From Antedon mediterranea (Eukaryota > Echinodermata > Crinoidea > Comatulida > Antedonidae): a stretch of DNA of 60,000 bases. The first letter of the stretch is position 1, and every line of letters begins with the position of its first letter. A program made the position numbers and the translations under genes. Below the pieces are notes generated by a model. That model ran no database searches and was not told the DNA's origin. It saw nothing but the letters and a program-made list of their open reading frames with translations. Of this stretch, positions 37,096-49,800 are shown piece by piece. The stretch covers positions 37,189,795 through 37,249,794 of the forward strand of contig NC_092670.1 in NCBI RefSeq assembly GCF_964355755.1. The letters are read 5' to 3'.

Positions 37096-38692
37096 ACTAG
37101 ACATGTAACTCGTCACTCTGACGAGTTAGTTATCCGCACGACAAACGCCACGTGCACGTGATACGTTAGAATATTGCACACAGAAAAAGATTATGGCATT
37201 ATGACCTGAACTGAAGAATATGATATGTTGTTATTGCTGAATTCTGTTATTTTGTGTCATATAGTATATACAATATAATCTGTATACATATTACATACAG
37301 TGTAGAATAGGTGAAATTACGAGACCCCCCGTTTATTCCTATTTTTAACATGGCGACGGTATCAAGATGAAACACTAAGATAGCAATTTCGGGAGAAAAT
37401 TATCTCAGTAACAACATATTAACGTGTAGAAGAAATTCGAATACGTAAAATATTGATGCGCGCTCTTTTAAATGTAATAAATTATTACGCAAAAGATGAA
37501 AATACGACTTTTTTTATTTAACTGGTCATATGATGACGTCACAACATCCGATTGGCAAAATGTTTAAATGAATTCGTATCTACAATCCAATAGCTTCCAG
37601 AAAACGTTTTAATCATGATTATCACGTTTTATTCTGACGAGCTATAACAGATTGAAATTTACTGTAAGGACGAAAATAAGTGACCCACGTTATTTACATT
37701 TTTAGACATGATGACGTCATAAATATTAAAATATTTTTAACTCATACGAAAGATAGTTGATTGACCTAGATAATATAAAAATCGGGGTAAAAATGGAAAA
37801 CAGATAATTGGAAATGCGCTCTATTAAATGTCATGCGCTATGATTAAAGATACAAAAATCCTATATTTTATATTCGCGTGGGCATACGGTGACGTCACAA
37901 TGTCCGGTTAGCCATATTAATGCATGATTCAAAATCTACAATTCATCAACTTTCAGAATATGCAATAAAAATAACTTTCACCGTTTAGTTTAGGAACTAT
38001 AACTGTTTAAAAAAGGGCATAATTTTGACAAATTTTGACGACTTTTTGAACTTTTTCATCAAAAATGCACGTAAATTATCCAATTCGACGTGCCCGTATG
38101 ACGTAATTTTAAGTCGAAATTGTTCAAAAGTTGGTAAAATTACTAGAAAAGGCTGGAAAAACATAAATCACGCGAAAAAAATGGTTTTCAACGCTACGTG
38201 CGCACCGCACGCGTAAAAAAATGCGCGTACGTGGGAATTTTTTACATGCTCAAAATGACATGAAACGCGTAGAAAGTTGATTAGAAATTGATTTTTCGCA
38301 TTTTGAAATTTTAAACGCGCGTGCGCGCGTAACTTCCTGTGAAACATGCCAATTTTTTTTCACATTCTGTTAGCGCAAGATATCAATTAAACTTTCGTTA
38401 AGTTTCAATTTAAATTGCTATATGGTTTTCAATCTATGTTAAAAATGCGAAATTCGTAAAAACGCGCGTAAGTCATGTTGCGCAACTCTGACGTCATTCA
38501 AAAATAGGAGGTGCACAACTTCACCTGAATGCCCTCATGCTGACAAAGTTATAACATGTTATGTTTACACGTTTTTGAGATACGCGAGACACAAAAATAG
38601 AGGAGAAAGAAAGAAAAAAAAAAAAAAGTAACAGGACAGTTACAAGGAGTTATCCGCTGAATGCGGATAACTAATAAAGCCTACATTATAAT
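37096..38692. mobile_element. CpG-rich repetitive element with evenly spaced palindromic CRE sites
   Basis: TTAGTTATCCGCA near the left (37,126) is mirrored by TGCGGATAACTAA near the right (about 38,660-38,673), giving short inverted ends. At the left CTCGTCA..TGACGAG forms a small palindrome. The interior is rich in CpG (ACGCGCGTGCGCGCGT at about 38,312) and contains TGACGTCA at 37,534, 37,712, 37,890 and 38,489; the first three are exactly 178 bp apart. The sequence after 37,534 resembles that after 37,890 (a diverged 356-bp unit, with ATCTACAATYCA and CCAG/TTTCAGAA in register). No protein is encoded. Confidence 0.65.
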
Positions 38693-39202
38693 ATAGTTTT
38701 ACATGTCTATACAGCACCTTGTAATTTTATTTTCCTGGTTATTAGAACGAAACATATGTTCATTTTAAGTTTTAATTACCATTTTGTAGTGTTTTTGTAG
38801 CAAGAAAACCTTTTGTAAGTTTTAAGTTTACAATTCATAAAATGTTACTACCAAATTATCTTTGTGTAAAATCATTATTAGATGAACTGGGTGCTATTAA
38901 ATTATATATTGTTTATACTGTTCATGAAACAACAGGCTGAAATGAGTAGATGGTACAGTATACATCAAGTACTTTGAATATTACTGTAACTTGGGATACA
39001 ATACTGTGTGTAAAAGAACCAGTTGAGTAACTTCTCTCTTCTCCGTCCATCTGTCTGTCTGCAGCCTGATAAAATTATATTTAAAATAGTCTTTTATGAT
39101 ACCATATTATAATGCTTATATTTTCTATCTATTAATTTTTTACAAAAATAAATTGAAAAATTGAAAATCTCAAAATTCTATTTTGTTTTTGATTTTATAA
39201 AA
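38693..39202. other. No gene seen
   Basis: AT-rich sequence. Confidence 0.5.
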
Positions 39203-39582
39203 TGGAATGGAGCTGTACTGTAGTTTGGAGGTAAAGATGCTTTTTTTTTAAAAATCCCAAATTCCATGGTTGAATCCTGACCTAGTGCCATAGTTTATAC
39301 CTCATGAAATATGTTACTTCACTCCCTAAGCTCATGGAACATGAGACCTCATGAAATGTGTTACTTCACTCCCTAAGCTCATGGAACATGAGACCTCATG
39401 AAATGTGTTACTTCACTCCCTAAGCCCATGGAACATGAGACCTCATGAAATGTGTTACTTCACTCCCTAAGCTCATGGAACATGAGACCTCATGAAATGT
39501 GTTACTTCACTCCCTAAGCTCATGAAACATGAGTTATATTAAAGCATAATATACTGTCCAGTAGTTTATCCATCCATATATT
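39203..39582 (+). mobile_element. tRNA-derived SINE, family S1, with internal amplification
   Basis: The degenerate tRNA-like head (CTGTAGTTTGGAGGTAAAGATGC..GGTTGAATCCTGACC) and the end TAGTTTATCCATCC match the S1 copies at 25,452 and 44,515. Between them the CACTCCCTAAGCTC..ATGAGAC block is expanded into five tandem 47-bp units. Confidence 0.78.
39301..39535 (+). repeat. Tandem repeat, 47-bp unit, five copies
   Basis: CTCATGAAATGTGTTACTTC and ACTCCCTAAGCTCATGGAAC units start at 39,301, 39,348, 39,395, 39,442 and 39,489, nearly identical. Confidence 0.95.
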
Positions 39583-40774
39583 TTTCACACATACAGTATA
39601 AGTAAAAAGCATTTGATATAGCCATTTTATAAATTTTATTTTTATTAACCAAATGTATGCATAAACACAGAACAAAAACAAATATAAATGTTCACACGCA
39701 AAAATAAATGTAATAAAAAATATAAACCTAATTAACAGTTATGCGCAAAGATATTTAAATAAAAAACATTTTATATAGCCATTTTATGTCTTTTATTTGT
39801 ATTAACCAAATTTATGCATAAGTGTACTATTAGTGTACTACAGTAGTACTCATAATGAGGTCATCTTTGTCATGTTGAATAATATATGCTGTAATATGTT
39901 TCTTTGCTCTAGGTGATTATCTGTAGAGGAAGTATACTATCCTTGACCTTTGTCGTTTTAAAATCTTTTTGAAAACTAACGAAACCAGAAAGACTTCTTC
40001 CCTTATATGTACTTTTACATGTCGTATATTTTTGTACAAACTTTTTAAAGATAATTCTACCTCGTTTCAATTTTTAAATATGTAATTTTGCTTAAAAGCA
40101 TTGGTTTTAATGGACCTTCTATGATAGAAAAAAGTAACTTTTTATTGGTTAATAAGAAAAACAACTGTACTGTATCCTGTACAGTAATATTTAAAAATAA
40201 ATGCTACAAACTATTTAAAGTCATTTACGAAAGTAAAGTGTGCAGTACAGTACACAATACAAATGTTAACGTTTATCTATGCTTATACAAAAGAACCTCT
40301 TTTTTGGGGTACACATATTATGACCACTTTCTTGTGAAATGAAAAAAGAGCAGAGACACTCCTATTAAGGAGAAGTGGATACTTTGTTAGGGCCTAAAGA
40401 TGTCCCCTTCATATTGGTTTTACTGTATTAATAAAAGATAAATTATATTACCGTATATATTCTATAATAATCACACCCCTAGAACATGAAATTGCGCCAG
40501 GTGGGGTTCGGACTATATCCGGAGAAAGCCTGGTTCAGGAAAACAAATTATTGGTAAACATTTGTTGTAAAAACGCATCTGAACTGGCTAGAGAGAGAGG
40601 CCCACAGTACATCCACACCAAAAGTCACTATACCCAAGGATATGATATCAGACATAAAGTAGGGTGTGGGATTAGACCAGAAGGGGATTAGACCAGAAGG
40701 GGGATTAAATATTTAATTAAACATTTGATAAACATGTATTTATTTAATTGTTTTTTTTTTTTTGTTCTTTGCAG
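39583..40774. other. Sequence just upstream of NCOA exon 1, no gene seen
   Basis: TATAGCCATTTTAT..TTTTATT..TATTAACCAAATTTATGCATAA occurs twice (about 39,617 and 39,774). An 84-codon ORF at 40,088-40,342 is unrecognised. The end of this stretch supplies the polypyrimidine tract for exon 1, so it is probably intron. No promoter is evident. Confidence 0.5.
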
Positions 40775-40882
40775 ATAATTTGTTATGTTTGACGGCTCAT
40801 CATTGTGAGTTACTAGTATGAGTACTGGTAGGCCTAGCCCAGCAATGGCAGGCAAGAGAAAATGGCCAGAAAAAGTACAAAA
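40775..40882 (+). CDS. NCOA: NCOA exon 1 coding (5'UTR 40,775-40,817; CDS 40,818-40,882)
   Basis: The exon follows a strong polypyrimidine tract and TTTGCAG acceptor ending at 40,774, so an untranslated exon must lie further upstream. The coding part gives MSTGRPSPAMAGKRKWPEKV and ends in phase 2 before GTAAGA at 40,883. The KRK cluster just before the bHLH corresponds to the basic stretch seen at the same place in vertebrate NCOA2. A second in-frame ATG nine codons in could be an alternative start. Confidence 0.85.
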
Positions 40883-43800
40883 GTAAGAATTAACAACTAC
40901 TAATATACCTTGTCCGTGCAATAGATTTATGTATTCAATAATTAATTTTCCATTTAATTAACAACTTGTAAATAGAAAAAAAAAACATATTTTCTACAAT
41001 TTACCATTTAATAATCTTAATCAATTTTAATATTACATAATTATATCCAGTAGTCTTGACCTAATTTAAAATGTTCCACTTTATTTTTATTTTGTTACAT
41101 ATTTACATTTTTTTTATCATCTTCTGAGAAGGATTGACCGGTCAAAGTTTTATTTTAAACAGGTCATTCCATGCCATGTGGACTATGTATTTTTGTATTT
41201 TTATGGCTAATAAAAAAATGAATGAATGAACCTCAGTAATTGTTAATTAGATATACTATCTAAAGATATAATTAGTAATATTAGAAAGATGATTATGATG
41301 GAAATACCAAATATAATGTAAATGATGTCATACTGTAGATAATGAGTTTAATAATTATGGCAGAATAATGTTCAAAGGAAAATGAAATGTGTTTGAAATA
41401 TTAATTCAGGCTAATTCTACAGTACTGTTTATATTTTTATCTTTTTTAGTAAACCACTAGGTAATAAACGCCGACGGGAACAGGAGAGTGCGTATATTGA
41501 GGAGTTGGCGGACTTGATTTCTTCAAATAATTCTAACCTTGATTCATGGAATGTTAGGCCCGAAGAACGAGCAAAAGTTGAGGAGGTTGTCAAAGGCATT
41601 AAACAACAGAAGAAGCAACAAGGTATTGCATTCTGGGATATTGTGTTGCTCAGTAGCAGTTGATTGTTAGACAGCTTAAAGCTCTGTCTACACTATCAAA
41701 ATAGTTTTACAGAAAAGTGTGATGTGTCCAAATATATACAAGTGATATACACAAATATGGTACTGATATGCCTAAATATAGTAGTGATATGACATCATCA
41801 TGTCCATATATGCTCACATCACATGTTTTTGTCACATAAAGTTTGATTGTTAACAGCTTAAGACCATTCAACCTAGAGAGTTTTCAAATAACCGTTATAC
41901 AATGCCAAATACTGTTATCAGTTTATACCTATTTCAACCAAATATGCAATTATCACACATTTCTATGACTACTACAGTATGCCAAATTTGGAAAAGGTTG
42001 CTCTTTTAATCGGAAGTCCAATATCAAAAACCCCATTGATCACAAAAAACCTTCAAGCACTCTTTAATAATAATAGATACTTTATTTTAACACCACAAAG
42101 GTGTTCTTCTACAAGGCCATTTACAATTTTACAAACCAACCTTCTACTGGACATTTATTTTGTAAAAATGATGTAAACATATGAATACAAACAAATAAAG
42201 GAGATCAAGATTTAAAGTAAAACTGAAAGAGTTATAATAGAAAAAATCAATCTTTGAATTAATTTAGTAAATAGCCTGTGATTTTGATCTGCAGTAGGCT
42301 ACCCTGCTCATTTTCATTAAGTCCGATTTCCCTTTTTTAACCCGTAATTTACGCATCCAGGTATTGTAATCCTTAGGCCTTGGTTTATGATAAGCTATAG
42401 ATCTGCACCAATCACAAAGCTCCTATACCCACTTCGGTCCCTATGACCAACATCATCCTAAGCATTGCCACCCACATGAGTCAACGTAAACTCAATCAGG
42501 AAACCGGCCAATAAACTTTGTAAAGGCTAATAGTAAAACATGGATTCCCATGCGTAATGGTAGGGAATACAACTCTAGTGAACGACACCTTCTCATTGGT
42601 CAGTGTCCTATTTGTACCCACCACAGGTAATGCTTAGTAGAGAATTAAGAATTGGATAGGAAAAAGATGTTAACGTAAGGTAATACATCATTGGTGTTAG
42701 GAATTATTCGAGTCCACATTGTTATAGTTAGCTGTGTAAATCTGATTGGGTAACGACATTATACATAAATCGTGTCGTTGACTGGACAGCTCGATGTCAC
42801 TAGAGGTATTATTTTAAAAGCAGCCAAACGTGATGGCTATGACTGACGGATTTGTAACTATAGGTGCTTACGGCAATGTATATTGCAAAAAAAATATTAT
42901 ATCTCCGAAGAAAACAATGATTCAGAAAAAGACGAAGTTTTCTAAACTTTTTTAATGATACTGCTTACTGTACTTTACTCTTAAAATAGAATCACTTTAG
43001 GTTTCAATACATTCATAATTAATTTAAAAGCTTGGTTAAATCTTCAAAAAGGTGTATATACTGTAGTAAGCGCTAGTTTAAATTTTCAAAAAGGTATAAC
43101 TTTAGTAGTATTTTCAAACATTGTTAGGTTATCAGAGGTTAATGTTAGACTAAAGAAAGACTTTACATAATAATAAATGAGAGACCTTTAGACCTAACAG
43201 AGACCTGAAATAAATTGTAGTTACATACTCTACAAGGAAGTTTATCTTTCCTGTCTCATCTGCTGTGGTTTTGTTTATATTGTTATCTTTTTACATCTTT
43301 GCTTTATGATATAAAAATAAAATAAATATATCCATTCTTCTAAAACCATGAAGGTAAACCTCCATGTTTCAACTGACACTTTCACAGTACTAAACGATTG
43401 TTTCTTGTAGCTTCAGATCCTTCAGTAGGCATTCAACATGATCATGTATCCTCAAGTAATCCAGGTGTAATAGCTAAAGACAAACTTGGACCAGTTTTAT
43501 TAGAGGTAAGAGGTACAACCCATCGCCAAATTCAGTACCACTATTTAAAGGGACACCTTCTGGACACCTTAATAGGCATGTCCCAGAATGTGGTTGATGG
43601 CAGTGTTAAAAATATATTGCCTGGTATCCCCCCGAATAGGGTGTTCCCCCAAATAGGGGTCTCCTAACAAATAGGGGTCTTTCCCCCATATATGCTATAT
43701 ATGTCCCCCAAAAGTAAGAGTTCCTGTAAAACTATAGTAACCACCATAATTGTGGAGTAGCTTTGTGTCAGGGTGTTGAGTAACTGGTCAGATGTTTGCC

Positions 43801-46800
43801 ATAATCTGACATAATTTGTATATAATAAGAACATTGAGAATACGTGTAAACAAATTCCCAAGTACCTATTGGTGCAGTAACTGCTGCTTACTTGGGCTTG
43901 AATCTAATCTGTAGCCTTCAGCGCAAGATCAGTTGTCCAGAGGTAAGAACGCCAGGCTAGTGATCTGGAGGTTGTGAGTCCCACACGAGAATTATTTTCA
44001 ATTACTTTTTATAAAGTACAAATTACGTCACAGTTACTGACCAATTATAGTAACCAGTAAATAAATTAAACCACTGTGCTGATACAGTTATTAGCCATGT
44101 ACAGTTAATAAGCCATGTACAGTAAATTAGCCATGTACAGTTAATTTGCCATTTACAGTTAATTAGCCTACTAGTGCTCACTCGCATACTATATCTGGTG
44201 TTGATTTCCAAACATTTGTAAATGCAGCAAGCCGCTTTTATTTCACAAAAAGGAATATAAATAATGTTATCTACAGTAAGTGAGTATTCGTTGGCAAGTT
44301 TTTAAATCCTTATCTAACAACGTTGTTTATTACATAGGCACTGGATGGTTTTCTGTTCGTTGTCAATAGCCAAGGAAAGGTCGACTTCATCACGGAAAAT
44401 GTCTCCTCATATTTGACATCAACTCAGGTGAGCTGCTATCTTTAAAGGTCACACTAGTTTACATTTAATCAGAAACCAATAGTTATAAATAATGTAGTTT
44501 AGAGACAAGGTAGTAGTGGAGTTGTAGCTTGGTGGTTAACGTGCTTGCCTTCCAATCCCAAGGTCCGGGGTTCAATCCTGTCCCTGTGTCAGGGTTGTAA
44601 CTCACGACTCTTTCAACTCCACTCCCTAAGCCTCAAATGAGACCTAATTTATAAACACGATAAATTATAAAATAGTTATATATAATATCCATCCTGTAAT
44701 TGGCGTTTGTGCTCACTGTTAGATGCGTATGAAAGTTTTTTTAAAGCAAGGTGTCCTGTAATCCAGGGCTTTAAGTCAAGCTGTTCAAACTCAATGATTA
44801 GATACTTATAAAACGGAAGTTCTGTCAGTGTGTTGGTCAGTACCGCACACTGTCTTTCTCTCTTTTCGATGTTGGCTGGAGCTGAAAATCATTGATGCAT
44901 CACAGAGTAGTCTTCTATTAATCTGGCCTCTTACTTTAGCAAAGATGTGGTGCGAAGTTCTGTCAGTGTGTTTCCCGATTTATCGTAAAATAAAAAACGG
45001 TACTGGGTATGATTAACTAGTGTTCCCGCTTCAGCAGAACATCCATTCATAGAAACACTGATGAAAAAGTTTATCTAGTGAAAACTGTAAAATGGTTCTA
45101 AGACATGACTACACTATGGCTTTATTTTACTATTTAAATTTTTTGTTAGAATTAATAACGTTTTGATTTTACAATCAATCGCGAAATCACCTCACATATT
45201 ATCAGCCCAAAATATGTGTTTTAATTTTATAGTTTTGCTGTTTTTACTTTGTAATTAAAGATATTATAATTTAAATGTTAATTTAATTCTTATTTTTCAT
45301 ATCATATTTTATTATTTAATCAAAACTTGATTTAGAGTTATATAATCTTTTTGAAGATATGAAGATATTTAACACAGTATTATTAATAATTATTATAATA
45401 TGCAGTAATTGTTAATTCTTATCATAATGTTTATGTTCACACATAGTATTGTTTGCTTACAACAGCTTTTGTACAACTTACAAGTCCTAATCATCTCTGC
45501 TGCTAGCTCAGTATTTCCCCAGAGTCGGTAATAATTCAATTTCAGTGGATTCTTAACACTATTCCACAGTATGCATTATAGGCATAGTACTATTAATACC
45601 TGATACATTGGGGATGTTCTGTCCATCCAGTTAATTGCCTTGCCGGGAATAGAATCTTCGTTGTCGTCTGTGAAGTGGCTGATGAATTAGATTTATAAGG
45701 GTAAAATATGACATGCTGATGAGAATGCAACAACACAACCATATGGCTAAATTAGATTTCCGATAGATCTGATGCGATATTATTATAATATTTAATGTTC
45801 ATTAGAATTAATCATAAAATTATGAAAATTAAATTGTAAAAATTCATAAGAATAACTGTTTAGTATTTAAATTGGTTTTACATAGACACAGAGATAAAAA
45901 CCTCCACTAAAAATGTGATAAAACATGATACAAAAATGGCAAAATATTTAAAACGTGTTCACAATTGTAGACTTGAAAATATTGAAAGAAAACAGATAAT
46001 TTATTATAGGAATAGCACAAGCTCTTGAATAATCCTCTGTTGGTTACATTGATACGACCAAAAGGAGGATTAAAAAGTCCTCGATTTCGGGTATGCCAAG
46101 GTACACGAATGCTTAAAAAGTAATATAAAAAGGTTCCACTAAGAACTGCTGTCTTCTCATTGTTGTACTGAATATACATTACAATAAGGCAAGACATCTG
46201 ACCAATTAATTGATATATTAGTTGTTTAATCATATATTTTTTGCTTATTTGAAGGATGATTTAATGGGAATAAATGTATTCAGTTTGATTGCTCAATCAG
46301 ATCACCAGCATTTCAGAAGTCTTTTACCACTCAGTAAGTAGCACATTATTTATCTTTTAGGCCAAAAAAAAGAGGTTAGTTAAAGATGTATTGTCTCCCA
46401 AAAATATGAAAAATGAAGATTAATAAAATCAGACTTTTAATAGGCCAACGGTTAATTTTAACCAAAAACCACATTTTTTCAGGTAATTTTTTTCAATCCA
46501 GTTTTTGGTCAAAATGAATAACTATACGTGACATTAAAATGGCATATTCAACAAAAAATGTGAAAAAAAAAAAAATTTAAGGAGACAATATATCTTAGTA
46601 GTGTATATAACAAAACAGGAAATGGCAAAATTGTTAAATAAATAAAAAGGTTAATGCTGTGATGTACCAACATTCAGACGTTTGTCTAAAGTGTCCAGTC
46701 CCCGTTTACACACCTCGGAATCCTTTTCCATCCGTGACTAATTACTGGGCTTGACTTCAAACTGGCATTTCGGATTGCCGGATGTAGTCATATAGGTGGC

Positions 46801-49800
46801 ATTTTTTCCATGGTAGAATGCTTTTTAAGGCTATGATTGTGTTGGTGTTGACTCTTAGGGATGATTAGCAGCAAATTTGAACTCCCTAGATAACTTTGTG
46901 TTTTACAATCTCATTGTGAAATGCTCGGTCTTGCGTATCAACATAAACCTATTCTTTCGCTGCATATTTTGATTTATTTTTATTTTAACCAAATTGTTAT
47001 TGCTATGCAATGTTGATTAACAACAAAGAAACAAATTCAGCTTTTTAACGTTGCGTCCCTTATATTTAATTTTATTTTTAATATGTATTTTGTAGTTTAC
47101 AGAAGTTAATTTAATAAGGATTATATTGTCAATTGGGCTAAAAATGTACTTTTTTTTCCTATTTAGCAAATTTTCGCTAGTTGTTAAAATGAGCAATCTA
47201 AGCCTTGCACACTTTTGGTATGATTATAAAGTGACTATTTTTTCAAAATTGCAACTAGCAAACATCTTTAAATTAACTAAATGAATAAAATTATAAATAA
47301 TCTTGCTAGTTTTCTAGGTTAAATTTTGAGCCCTGATTGTCAAGTTTAAGACTCCACTTAGATACATTACCGAGAATCTGATGGGAATTTGACGAGTACT
47401 GAAATGCCTTATCTTGTGTCTCCTTCACCCCTCAAACACTTAAGTTCTGTCTACACTATCAAACTAGTGTTATATACCCAAATATGGTAGTGATATGACA
47501 TCATCATGTCCATATATGGGCACATCACATTTTTTGTCACATAAAGTTTGATAGTTTAGACAAAGCTTTAGCTCAACATATGTACTGAAATAATCTTTTT
47601 TTTTTACTTTACAGCGAATTACAGCTCATGGATGGGTAACAAGAGAAACCATACATCCTTTGAGCTGCGTATGAAAACAAAATCAGCAGATGAGACTGAT
47701 ATACATGAGGCAAGGTATATCAAAATGAAGTGTTCAGCTATGGTCAGGACCTCATTGAAGAACGATGACACTGGATCGTCCAACACAGGTGCAGTGAAAA
47801 TATATAATAAATATTAATACACCATATTACTAATGAAATTGCTCATAGGTGAAGTACATAAAACGGATTTTCTTTTAATAGAGGGTTGCAATAGTGATAA
47901 GAACATACATTTCTCCCTGTATTTGTTTCACAGGAAAGTGTCCCTCTTTTAATACGAGTGTCCCACAGAAGCAGTTCCTTGAATATTAGTGTCCCAAAGG
48001 CGGGGGTCCCCTGAATATTAGTGTTCCAAAGAAGGGGTCCCTTGAATATTAGTGTCCCACAGAAGCAGTCCCTTGAATATTAGTGTCCCAAAGAAGGGGT
48101 CCCTTGAATATTAGTGTCCCAAAGAAGGGGTCCCTTGAATATTAGTGTCCCAAAGAAGCGGGTCCCCTAGAATATTAGTGTCCCAAAGAAGGGGTCCTCT
48201 GAATAATAGTGTTCCAAAGAAGGGGTCCCTTGAATATTAGTGTCCCAAAGAAGGGGTCCCTTGAATATTAGTGTCCCAAAGAAGGGGTCCCCTAGAATAT
48301 TAGTGTCCCAAAGAAGGGGGTCCCCTGAATAATAATGTCCCAAAGAAGGGCGTCCCCTAGAATATTAGTGTCCCAAAGAAAGGCGTCCCCTAGAATATTA
48401 GTGTCCCAAAGAAGGAGGCCCCTTGAATATTAGTGTCCCAAAGAAGGGGTCCCCTGAATAATAGTGTTCCAAAGAAGGGGGTCCCTTGAATATTAGTGTC
48501 CCAAAGACTGTGTATTGCTTTTTCTAACATAATATGTTATTTCATGACAAAACCAAATTTTAAAAATAAAATAACTGGTTTTCTAAATCTAAATATAGTT
48601 TGTCTATTAATCTTTTACCTTTAATCAAAAAGATTGATAAAATCCAAATCTTGTACTATACATCTGTGTAAACAAACACAATTTACTTGTGTTTATTATT
48701 GATATGATATCGTGTTTAAACCATTCTGTTAATATTGTGTAGTTGATATTGAACAACAAATATTCAAAGTCTAATCTGGACCCTGGGGACTTCACATGAC
48801 TGTCTGTTTGCATGGGTTTCATGTTGGATTTACGTTTGATTGGATTCCATGTCAACATGGTGCTGTGGAACGGGACCTGCTTTATACATTATGCAGCCAA
48901 TATGGCATTGATATACTCAATGTGTAAAGAGTATTTATATCTTAGCTAATACTTATTTAAAGCTTCCTATTCTGTATAGTGTTTCTTGTTTATTCCTACA
49001 GATCAACCATCGCATTTATTTTGCATAGCAAGAAGGATGACAATGGATGAAATGAACACTGTACGGCCTAGCAACGAAATGTTTACAACAAATCACGATT
49101 TAAGTGGGAACATTTTAATGGCGGATGTCGAGGGGCTCCAACCGCCGCATTATACCAAGGATCAACTGGTCGGCAAAAACTTCTTTGACCTTTGTCTAAT
49201 GGCCGACCGAGAGCTTGTTAGAAATCATTTTGACGAAGGTACACCCATTTTTATATTGCATATATTTCTGAAATATGATAGAGGGCCATCTTCATGCAAC
49301 CATCTAAAGTTACAACATTCATATTCATTGTCATTATTTCCATATACAACGTAATAACAGATGAATTTGACTGTTAGAATGGATGTGCTTCCACCAAACC
49401 TAAATTTTAAAACAGCATCCACCTTAGACAACTCTGGAAGTACTGGGTTTTCCCAGCGCCTAATCTTAGATTAAACCCATCCCTAGACTTGCCTAGCTAA
49501 CATATACAATGAATTTCAAATGAACTTCATAATTTCAGAGACAATTTAAATAAAAATAGACCTGGATAGGTATAAGGTATTTATATTTGTCCTCAAGCTT
49601 AATTGGAAACTGAGGAAATTCGGATTAAGCCCTCCACAAACCCACGGTGCCTATCACATGCTAGTCCGATATTATCATTACACCATCACTCTCCGGTATA
49701 CACAGCACCCGCCGTCTCCCATCCAGAATGCAACTGGACCCAACATTGCTTAACTTCGGTGATCTAACGAGAACTGGTGTTTCAACGCTGTATGGCTGTG

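Noticed and set aside
47936-48512. CRISPR-like look of 31-bp repeats
   Set aside because: The units are head to tail with no unique spacers, and the sequence is a eukaryotic intron.
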